The notes beneath the pieces are model-generated. The model was not told where the DNA came from. It searched no databases and saw only the letters and a list, made by a program, of their open reading frames with translations. A DNA stretch of 64,000 nt, taken from Smallanthus sonchifolius (lineage: Eukaryota > Streptophyta > Magnoliopsida > Asterales > Asteraceae). The DNA lies in the NCBI GenBank assembly GCA_023525975.1, contig CM042042.1, forward strand, positions 7,757,501 to 7,821,500. The letters run 5' to 3'. Of this stretch, positions 24,541 through 33,753 are shown piece after piece; position 1 is the first letter of the stretch; each line of letters starts with the position of its first letter. The position numbers and the translations under genes were made by a program.

Positions 24541-24793
24541 AGCGACGTTTTAATGGTTAAGTGATCTATCGTACAAATAAAATAAAATGTTGGTGATTCA
24601 AATCCTGTATGATGCAATACATATGTTTAAGTAGTTATAAAATATTGTAAAAGATTGAGGTACAAATCCTACAAAGAGGATATCACGATGGTTAAGTAGT
24701 GTGTCAGTGTGTCTCACAACCAAAAGATTGAGGTACAAATCTTACAAAGTGTAAGTTATGATGTATTTATTCTACAAATATCCCGTGATAAGT
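24541..24793 (+). mobile_element. tRNA-derived SINE, family A, two adjacent copies
   Basis: Copy one (from about 24541) has TGGTTAAGTGA and GATTCAAATCC as A and B boxes. Copy two (about 24676-24793) reads GATATCACGATGGTTAAGTA, then AGGTACAAATCT, then TTATGATGTATTTATTCTAC. The 3' body matches the minus-strand copy in lipase intron 1 (8945-9064). The order suggests two insertions or a duplication. Confidence 0.55.
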
Positions 24794-25148
24794 TTATTAT
24801 GATTATATTTTTTATTCGATTTGTATAGCAATCTAATGATAAAAACGCGACATGGACATGGCCCGCCTTTGAGAATGGGATTAGTGTTAATATTGGGATC
24901 GTGTCAACATCTTTCATTATGAGGGCGTGTATGGTGCTTGGCTGGAATAAAATGATAGACAAAGAAAGGGGAAATGCGAAAGGGATTTAAGTATGGTTAT
25001 GCCATTTGAACCTTTCTGGGATTTAAGAGACATTAACATGAAAGTGGGTCATGTCGATCGCGAAAAAGATGTCATGATCTCGAAGGCAGGGTTGTCATCT
25101 TGAAATCTTGACACATAAATCCGTTAATTATAAATTTTTAACGAATTT
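24794..25148. other. intergenic
   Basis: Mixed-composition sequence with no recognised gene or repeat. Confidence 0.4.
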
Positions 25149-25504
25149 TGTTATGAACTAGACTAGACCACCGGGGGCCCAACCTACCAGCCCAGTCCAA
25201 TGGCCCAACAATCTGAATTGCTATGTGGGAACGGTGATATAAGTATACGTGTCGGGGAGAAAAGGGTATGACGAATTTGATGAATGTGTGACTTCTTCTC
25301 CCATCTCCTTCTCTGTGATCTCTGGTCTTCCCATCCCCTCTTGTCTTATATGATATTGATTTGAATTCTCATTGTAATCGATCCATTAAACCCATATAAT
25401 CACATCTGCTTCTTCCCTAATTTGATATCTCTAGTTGTGTTAATTTGAATACACAACAAATTTCTCACTATTTAAATAATATATATAAATATATAATCTC
25501 AACA
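25149..25504 (+). mobile_element. possible solo copia-type LTR
   Basis: Begins TGTTATGAACTAG, contains a TATAAGTATACG box and a pyrimidine-rich leader-like stretch, and ends AATCTCAACA. That is the layout of a short copia LTR of about 356 bp. Flanking 5-mers AATTT and CGGTT do not match, so this is tentative. Confidence 0.35.
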
Positions 25505-25578
25505 CGGTTGTCATGATTTTGATGATTAATTTGTTAAGTTCTTTTTCAAAAACTGCACACATATTATATAACTTATTA

Positions 25579-26208
25579 GGGTGTTGGGGGCTATTAACCC
25601 CAATACCCATTTACTCACCAAAACTGGTCAATAGAATTCTGTCACCTCAAAACTACTCATTTACTCAGATTTTATTGGAAACACCCTACTCATTTACTCA
25701 CCAACTTTTTTAAAAAAAAAATAAACATTTAAATAAAAAAAAGTCAATTTCATTAAATTAAAATTAACATAATACAACTAAAAACCTAGAAAAATATAAA
25801 TAAAAATCCTACAAATAAAAATTAAAAAAACTATAAAATAAAAAATAAATAAAATAAAAGCTATATATGAAATATTTTTATATACAAGTATTTGTTCTAT
25901 TTAAAACTGAAATTTTAGCCTTTCTTGAATTCTTTTATTAAACCACATGAATGGAAAACATTTTTAATTTAATATAAAGAAATAGGCTAATGTTTATCTT
26001 GAGAAATGAAAATGGAAAAGGTAGTTGAAGACCTTTATTTCTTCCCCACACATCCGAGTAATTTCTCACACATTCGAGTATATTTACTCGTTCCATGTAC
26101 TCGGACTCCCCTACCCGGATGGACTCGATTTAATGGGGGCGGTGTTCCCCTTTACTCGATTCACCTTTTCCCTATCGATCACATGCGGGTATCCCGCCCC
26201 CAACACCC
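25579..26208. mobile_element. PIF/Harbinger MITE with perfect TIRs
   Basis: The left end GGGTGTTGGGGGC and right end GCCCCCAACACCC are perfect 13-bp inverted repeats. Both are flanked by TTA (25576-25578 and 26209-26211), the PIF/Harbinger target duplication. The 630-bp interior has repeated CATTTACTCA words and no transposase frame. Confidence 0.85.
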
Positions 26209-26211
26209 TTA

Positions 26212-26739
26212 AAAAGAACATAGGCTAATGAACAATGTTTTATTAGTTTTTTCTTAATAAACTTTTATATATAAGTAAAATAAAATAGGATACAAAGCAG
26301 CAGCCACGTGGTTTTTTGCTGCTAAGCCTCTTGGGCCGTTCGAACCCAGCCGGCGGCTTTCTTCTCCGACATTTTATTTTTTATTTTTTTGCGATTTTGG
26401 ATTCCAAATATTTTTATATTGCAGCGCATATTAGCAAGAAGTTTAAAATTATAATTATAAATAATTATGAATTTATAATAATGGGGGCATGGTGTGAAGC
26501 ATGTGAGTTTTAAAACCAATAAGAAATTTATTTTTAAGATATTAAGAATAATTTTATTTGTTTAAATATTTTAAGTTTATCAATAGAGTTTTAAGAATGT
26601 TTATAGACACACGACCTCGCTTCATTTTTTTTAACTAGGAGAAGTCGTTAATAGAATACTTACGGGATAGTTATGAAGAAATCATGAGCTATGGTTTATG
26701 TTATACATGTTTCCTTTTGGTCATAAAAGGAAGGGTATT
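26212..26739. other. AT-rich spacer before the copia fragment
   Basis: No clear gene. A B-box-like GGGTTCGAACGG occurs on the minus strand near 26335-26350 without a matching A box. Copia coding sequence becomes recognisable only from about 26740. Confidence 0.4.
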
Positions 26740-27187
26740 CTCATGCAAGTTGAATAACTGACATAGAAGATCATTCTTGGGTGCGTATTTTTACTTGGCG
26801 GTGCAAGTTTTAAAGAAGCAAACTTCCATTACTAATTCGACTATGGAATATGAGTTTGTGGCTTTAGCTGCAGCTGGTAAAGAAACTGAATGGTTAAGGT
26901 ATTTAATCTATGAGATTCCATTATGGTTAAAACCGATATCACCTATTTCTATCAGGTGTACAATGGAGAGTCTAAACACTTAGGTGTTGGACATAGTATG
27001 ATTAGAGAATTAATCATGAACGATGTGATATCTGTTGAATTTGTAAGAAGTGAGTTTTATTTAGTTGATCGTTTAACCAAAGGGTTAGGAAGAGATCTCG
27101 TGAACAAATTAGTTAAAGGGGATGGGTTTAAAGTCCATTTAAATATCTTATGTCAAGACACCCAATTCCCATATAATACAATGTTAG
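26740..27187 (+). pseudogene. Ty1/copia RNase H, decayed 3' end of pol
   Basis: Plus-strand frames contain KKQTSITNSTMEYEFVALAA and GKETEWLRYLIYEIPLW, then SKHLGVGHSMIRELIMNDVI and VDRLTKGLGRDLV, the C-terminal RNase H block of plant copia Pol. At least one frameshift separates the two parts (around 26930). The upstream RT, integrase and gag are gone. The sequence is cut at 27187 by the Tat element's left target duplication (GTTAG) and resumes after 58586. Confidence 0.8.
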
Positions 27188-27764
27188 TGTTTTGGGTAAA
27201 AATTATGTAAACTAACTTCGTAACCAAATTTTGATAGTGAGGCTGCGTGCTTTGTGAAATCTACGAATATAAAACAGTAAAATCAACACGAGTGTTTATG
27301 AGAAAAGCCCTTTATCATTGATGATCTCCGACATAAAACCTCGGGAGCGGACGAAAGTCGGGCTGCATTGATGTCTTGTATAAAACTGAAATTATCGAGT
27401 ACAAAAGAGAACCAAAGAGATCGTGAACTAAGTGTTACAGTTGTTTTTGAGTGCGGGTGTTGTGTGTTTCTAAACGATCTCATCTGTAATTAAATACAAA
27501 TCATCTATAACTAACTATCCGAGAAATATGGTCTTAACCCTATCTTCTCCTTGTGACCGTTCTAAGCTGATTCACATGTAGTCCACGTCCCTAGAGCGAG
27601 TCTTCAGGTGAGTATTGCGTTACAAATGTTTTACCTGTCATTAATGAAGAAAATAATAGACAAGTAACCGTTAGCAACAATATTCAGGATACCGAAAATA
27701 CAAGGATACCGGATTCTGGATTATGCATCATTCAGGATCCTGTCTTGAGATTTAGCCCATAACA
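27188..27764 (-). repeat. Tat element 3' LTR
   Basis: 577 bp, TG...CA ends, pairs with 58027-58586. It has a 17-bp segment (about 27699-27715, partly duplicating GGATACC) absent from the other copy. Confidence 0.93.
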
Positions 27765-27780
27765 ATTGTCCCCAAAAATT
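27765..27780 (-). promoter_or_regulatory. Tat element polypurine tract
   Basis: On the minus strand AATTTTTGGGGACAAT directly precedes the 3' LTR. This is the plus-strand primer site for reverse transcription. Confidence 0.7.
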
Positions 27781-28024
27781 AACAACTGTCCGAAGAATTT
27801 ACAACTGTTAATTTTTCAAAATTTGAATTTTAAACAAAATCGGCTGCTTGATAGGACTTGGTGCGGGAAACGAGGGAGTGAAACATCGTGGACCGAGGCG
27901 GTTATTATTAGGGCTATATTCATTCTTTTTCATTAATCCGAAGTCATCTTCCTCGAGATTTCTCTGCTATCTCCAGGTAAGAAGTTTATCCCTCTTTCAT
28001 CTTTTCTGATTTTTTGCTCCAAAA

Positions 28025-29692
28025 TTGGCTAAAAAGCATACACGTTCTTCTACTCCTTCTGACGATCTCTCCAGTCAGAATTTAATCACCAACCCTGATT
28101 CCGAAAGATGCCTTTTTACCAATCTTGATATTGAGTCACTGAAATCTGGAGGCTTTTTTCCCAAAGATACTGTCTTTAGACCCTTCGATCCTAAAACTAG
28201 GGCTGATTTCACATCAAGTACTTGGGTTTGTTTCCTTATTTTCCCTTTTCCCTAGGTTTTACTTACCCATTTCCTCTTCTCACTACTGATTTCTTTAGAA
28301 AAAAGTGGTCTTAGCTTCGCTCAAACCATGCCGATGGTTTGGAGAACCCTGTATACCTTGGAATTCCTGATCAAACATCATGCTGTTGAGTTTTCTGCCT
28401 CAGAAATAGCCCATGTTTACAATCTTAGGGGCCACGGTTCTTCCCGGTTTCTTTTCCAAATTAAACCTGGTATGACCCACTTGATTCCGAAAACCACCCA
28501 AAACGATTCTAACTGGAAAAATAGTTTCTTCTTCGTGAGAAGGGATTCTATCCCTCGATCAAGTGGATCGTAAAGGGTAGGATTCTGCCTTGTAGGATTT
28601 TCTTTTTAGAAATTTGATATTCGGGATACTGACTGTTTGTTTTTGTTTCAGCGCCCAAGTTCGATATCCTCGCTCCTCCGACTCCTGGCACGGCTAAGAA
28701 GGTTTCCGCTTTCTTTGGTTTTGAACCCATCGAACGGACCTTTCGATTCAAAGCTCCACTACTGGAAGTTGAACCAGAGGTCTCTTTCTCCTAATCGAGT
28801 ATGTCTGGTAAGAAAAATAGCAACATTCCCTTTTATTAGTTATACATAATGAGAATGAACTAACCTGCCCCTTTTGAAATAGGCCTTCGTAAATTAGGTT
28901 CCAAATTTTCCCTTAATGACATTGACAGCATGGTTGCTAAGGGTAAAGCTGTTAAGAAGGAACCTCAACAAACTACCGCTCCTGTAGTCAAACCGAATGA
29001 TCCTAAGCCCGAAGCTTCATCTGCTAAGCCATCCTCCAATAAGAAGAGGAAGATCTTGGATCCTGCCGAATTGTCCATCAAAGATTGCACAAACTTTGCC
29101 GATGCTCACAGGATCATGCATAATCTTAGTCACCTGGTGAGTAAAATTTGTTATTCTAACTAATAGGGTTAGCCATATAAATTAACAAATTCGTTAAGTG
29201 AAACATGCTCTGAACAAAATGGTTGTATTCCATAACCAACTCCTGAAAGAATCTGATGCGAGCAAACTAAGGATCCAGGAATTGCAGAAGAGTGGGGCTG
29301 CCAAAGATAAGAAGCTTTCAGATATCTCCAAGGAACTCGCTCAGGTTAAAGCCGAAATGCAAGAGATGCTTCTTCAGTATGCTCGCAACATTGATGAGTC
29401 CAACGAGCAAGCTCAAACTTCTGCTTCCATTTCCATCTTTCAGTCTAGAATCAAGATGGCCAAAGATGCCGAGGATAAGGGCTTTGACAGGAGTGCTTAG
29501 GATGTTGAGGAGTGGAAGAGACTGGTGATTAAGTTGGGAAGATAGCTGATTTCGGAGAAGGATGCTGGGAAAGCGGTGGTTGAGGGACAGGTTCAGGGTT
29601 CTGCAATAGTGGCTGAGGAGCATGAGGTTGAGGATGCAGGGAAGCTGGTGGATCAAGCAATGAAGGTAATGATGCTTAGGCCCGAGCCCTGA
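28025..29692 (+). pseudogene. antisense extra ORF of the Tat element
   Basis: A spliced-looking coding region lies antisense to gag-pol, between the integrase end and the 3' LTR. Blocks fall at about 28025-28217, 28299-28576, 28652-28779, 28883-29136 and 29199-29692, most bounded by GT/AG. The first block opens KKHTRSSTPSDDLSSQNLI but has TTG where ATG would be expected. The second holds WKNSFFFVRRDSIP, resembling the W(K)..FF.V motif of the plant 'gypsy-type transposase' domain. The last is a charged, coiled-coil-like stretch (LRIQELQKSGAAKDKKLSD). In-frame stops (29498-29500 and soon after) and a shift near 28560 show decay. Antisense ORFs at this place are known in Tat/Retand-type elements, and their function is unproven. 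Confidence 0.7.
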
Positions 29693-30838
29693 CATTTATG
29701 GTTTTTGATGTGGTTGTCTTTAATTTGTTGATTTCGAACAATTTAATTTTCTTGCTGACGGGATCCCGGAATGGGATAGACAATTTCTTGACTTAAGTCT
29801 CGGGTGGATTGGTCCTGTTTTGGATGAAGCCCGAGACATATTTTGGTTTCCTACAATTATAATGTTAGTAGCATTTGACTATCTTGCCATGAATGTTCTT
29901 GAGATTGAATGTGTTTGTAGAAACTTAAGGTTTGTGTTTAGGAAAAATAGATCTAAGTATTCATCCGGGATTCAGGATCCTTAAGGATAATTTATTCTAC
30001 TTTGTTTAATAGAAGCATAGTTTAGTTTTGATAAATAGAGCAAATCATGACTTAGTCAAACAAATTTTGATTCTACCTTTAGTGGTGAATCAAGAAATAA
30101 TCTTAAGTTTAAAAATCGAAATAGATAAATATACATACCATAAGTCTAACGAATGTTATTAGAAGTGTTGTAACCTCGAGTTGTCCCCTATGTATGTTTG
30201 CCAATCATATTGTGCGATCAGTAGTGGAATTTTAGAATTGATATAAGTCTTTGATTCGATCGTGACTTTTGAACTAGTACACCAATGATGAGTATTTTCT
30301 AAGTAAACAAATAAAATTTATCAAGTCAAAATAACGTGGGCCAAGCCAGATCATCGTGGGCCAAGCCAGAATAACGTGGGCCAAGCCAGAATAATGTGGG
30401 CCAAGCCAGACTTGAGTTACATGAAAATGCTAAAAACCTTAGGAGTAACACGTCTGTTACTATCGTAGAGAACAAGTTATAGCCAACAGTGATAAAATTG
30501 TCAGCCACTTTTACATGGTCTGGTCGCACCACCTTGAACTATACTCGAACATCGTGCGCAACTGGCGGAGTGTTTAAACTCAATTCGTAGAAAGGTGAAA
30601 ACCTTTAAAACTTAGAAGGTATGCAAGATACCTTAACGTAGGAGAGATGGCCAATATCTGTCTTGTGTCGGGATCCCTGGAGATACTTCCTGCAAGACAG
30701 GAACTCTTGGTGAAGGTGGGTGTTAGCTAAGCTAACACCCCTCCGACGCTCAAGTCAGTATATTGATATGGAATGATAAATAAATTAATTGAAATGGAAA
30801 GAATACGTACCGTTCTAAGTTAGAATAAAAATTCTAAC
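29693..30838. other. Tat element spacer between antisense ORF and pol
   Basis: Non-coding internal region of the Tat element, containing the 20-bp tandem repeat at 30331-30410. Nothing else is recognised. Confidence 0.6.
30331..30410. repeat. 20-bp tandem repeat, four copies
   Basis: ATAACGTGGGCCAAGCCAGA repeats four times head to tail with one to three changes per copy, in the spacer upstream of the Tat 3' LTR. Variable tandem repeats in the 3' untranslated region are a noted habit of Tat-lineage elements. Confidence 0.92.
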
Positions 30839-31402
30839 TTACATGAAGTAGGTTTTTAGATGAATAGCGTTCCAGGATCTCGGCAATATATCTCCTTCCA
30901 GAGTTGCTAACCAGTAAGCACCCTTGCCTGCCTCTGAGTCAATCAAATATGGGCCTTCCCATTTTGGTGCAAGCGTTCCGTCGCTAGGATTGGTAGTATT
31001 CTGGAATGCTTTTCACAATACGAGATCACTCACTTGAAACCTTCTGATCCTTATGTTTTTGTTATATGATCTTGTTATCCTTTGCTGATAGACTGCCATA
31101 CGAACTTTGGCAAGATCTCTGATCTCATCAATAGTATCAAGATCATTTGAGAGAGTTTCATTATTATTTTTCTGAGTTTGAAGATTGGTTCTGGCTGTAG
31201 GGATGACCATCTCTGTGGGGATCATGGCTTCAGTGCCAAACACCAAAGAGAATGGGGTTTGACCTGTCGCGTTTTTATGAAGTTGTTCTATCTGCCCATA
31301 GTGCAAATGGCAGTTCTTCGGCCCATTTCCCTTTCTTTGCTCCCAATATTTTCTTGAGGTTATTGATGATGATCTTGTTGCTGGATTCTGCTTGTCCATT
31401 GG
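30839..31402 (-). pseudogene. Tat element integrase C-terminal part
   Basis: The minus frame contains NATGQTPFSLVFGTEAMIPT, then RRFQVSDLVL, a stop, and LAPKWEGPYLIDSEAGKGAYW, the GPY/F motif of gypsy integrases, ending at TAA 30839-30841. It continues the integrase core at 52201-52437 from which it was separated by insertion of the middle element at ATTGG (31398-31402). Confidence 0.85.
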
Positions 31403-33705
31403 TGTCACACCCCGACCGATGGCGGAATCATCGAGGCGGACAATGAAATGATTGTTCAAAAGCACATGATAACTAAAATGTTGCATATTTCATTAATTAA
31501 ATTTAAAGACAACAAAGATCCAAATACAATACATTTCAAATAACCTAGTCTAGTTCAAAACATTGATTTATTTAACTAGGTCCATAGTTCTTAAGTGGAG
31601 GAATCTTCAGCAAGCAATCAGATATCCAAACCTGAAACGTTATTTAAATCAAGTGTCAACTAAAAAGTTGGTGAGTACATAGGTTTTGTAGTTCTGATAA
31701 GTAGTAGAGAAAAACGTTTTGCAACTCATTGTTTATCTTGTTACACATAGCATATATGGTGTATCATTTATCTAAGCACAATTCAAACCTTGATTGACGC
31801 GCTTGAACATAGCACAACAGCTAAGTCCGGTATGTTTGAATATAACACGCGGCTATATCCGATATGTTTGAATATAACACGCGGCTATATCCAAGTATGC
31901 AGTAATAAACACCCTAACCGGGTGGCCTGGTCAGGCATAATAGATCTATTAATATTACTGTTGGTTTTCTTGTGTTTAAAGTAAATGTATGTACACCCAA
32001 GATAATAAGCATATAGTCCACATGTATAACACGTATAAACAAAGTGAGTAGCATGTATAATGTTTCACCCCAAAATGCGTAAAAATGTAAAATAGGGGCT
32101 ATGTAACTCACCTTGCAAGCGGGTATTTTTCCACGCGTGTAGGTGATAAAGATGTTGAAGTCTAAGCACGTTGAAACCCTATGTAGATAAATGGGTATTA
32201 TTGTATGTTTACATGTGCGTATTAGTGTTTAATTGTGTATAGGTTTATAATAACATTTCTTAGTGTTATTTGCATAAAAAGTTGGTCCAGATTTACTTGA
32301 AATTACTGATTTGATCGAAACTGTTTATAGTTATGATAGGTATCGAAACTATGTTCAATCGAAACTAGTAGTTTCGATTGACCATTTACAAATGATACAC
32401 AGAACTGTCGAAACTACTATCTATCGAAACTACTAGTTTCGATTGATCATTTACAAGTGATACACAGACTGCCGAAACTACCATCTATCGAAACTACTAG
32501 TTTCGATTGACCATTTACTCAATCGAAACTAAGTAGTTTCGATGGCCCATACTTTAGAAAATAAAACAGTAATTTTTCAGAATAATAGTTTGTCCGGAAA
32601 TCGATGGTTTGGAGTCGTGACTTCGATTGGTTCAGTTTGCCTTATGATAACAGAAAGTAAAGAAACGAAGTTGAGGATTCTTACGTGGTCGCAAAGGGGC
32701 TGGACGGCAGAGTCTTAAATCCGAGAATGTCCAGAATGAGAATCGAGCTTCTGGATGGGATTAGCCTCTACAACCTTGGTCACAGCTTCACACAGAGATG
32801 GCGATTGTAAAGGTGCCTTCAATTTGGAGTGAGATTGGGTGGAAGAGGGGTAGCAAGCTCGAACAGGTCCGACTATGGCTATTTATAGCCGAGTTCGTTT
32901 CTTATGACGAAGCGTGCAATTGGGCACGTCCCGACACTCGTCTGGACGAGACGAAGCTAACGAGCTATTAAATACGCGTGGAGGCTGACTGTCGGGATCG
33001 AATTCGAGGCGTGGGTTCTCGGCCACCAACAAGATCAGGCGATTCGTATGTTGGGGAGACCAATTGGTCGGGGCCTTTTGTTCGCGTGGGAGAGACGAGG
33101 CCAGACATGCCTTTAGCGGCTGTTGAGGTGCAGGGAACAGCCCTGTCGGGGTGTTCGCCGAAAAAATGCTTTACCCGCCGGACCAAGGAACATGGTGACC
33201 GGAAAGTTGATTTGGAAATTGGCAGATTTGGTCCTTGTAGTTTGGTTTTGATTTAATTCGGCCCCTGAGATAATTACGGATGAGTCCTTGTAGTTTTATT
33301 TGTACAGAAATAGTCCTTCAACTGATTTTAGCTTAAAACCTTTTAGTTTGAAAAGTTTCTAAATAACCCCTTAACTTTTATAAAAATAATTAATTTAATT
33401 TCTTTTAATTTTTAAATATATTTTATAAACTTATATTATTATTATTGTTATAAATAATATTTATAAAAGTTAGTTATCTTATTTAAATAGGTTATTTTAT
33501 TAAATATGAAACTTTTAAATTTAGATTTTTGTATAAAATTTTATATAAGTTTTAAAACTTATAAAATTTTAATTAACTTAAATCCGTAAAATGAAAATAC
33601 CTATTTGTATAAAACTAAATAAAATACTCGTATTTTATTTAATTTGAGAATGATTACACGATAATTATATTATAAGTGCGTGAACGAAAAATTCGAAACG
33701 TCACA
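31403..33705 (-). repeat. middle element 3' LTR
   Basis: 2303 bp. Open frames inside it (for example around 31790 and 32970-33260) are duplicated in the other LTR and are not genes. The last 15 bases missing from the partner LTR are present here (CGAAAAATTCGAAAC). Confidence 0.93.
32340..32545. repeat. CGAAACTA / TAGTTTCG arrays in the LTR
   Basis: Repeated TCGAAACTA and inverted TAGTTTCGATTG words, separated by CCATTTACAAGTGATACACAG, form about three units of 65-70 bp. The partner LTR has the same array at about 50850-51055. A U3 regulatory array is a plausible role (inference). Confidence 0.8.
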
Positions 33706-33720
33706 GTCTCCCCATGTTAA
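33706..33720 (-). promoter_or_regulatory. middle element polypurine tract
   Basis: TTAACATGGGGAGAC on the minus strand directly precedes the 3' LTR. Confidence 0.75.
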
Positions 33721-33753
33721 AGGAATTTCGCCCCGAAATTCAACTAGTGGAGG

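Noticed and set aside
25149..25504. Confident solo copia LTR
   Set aside because: Ends and internal layout fit, but the flanking 5-mers do not match, so it was kept only at low confidence.
32970..33260. Open frames in the middle-element LTR (also 51478-51766)
   Set aside because: They are identical LTR sequence present twice with no protein similarity I recognise, and LTRs are not normally coding.
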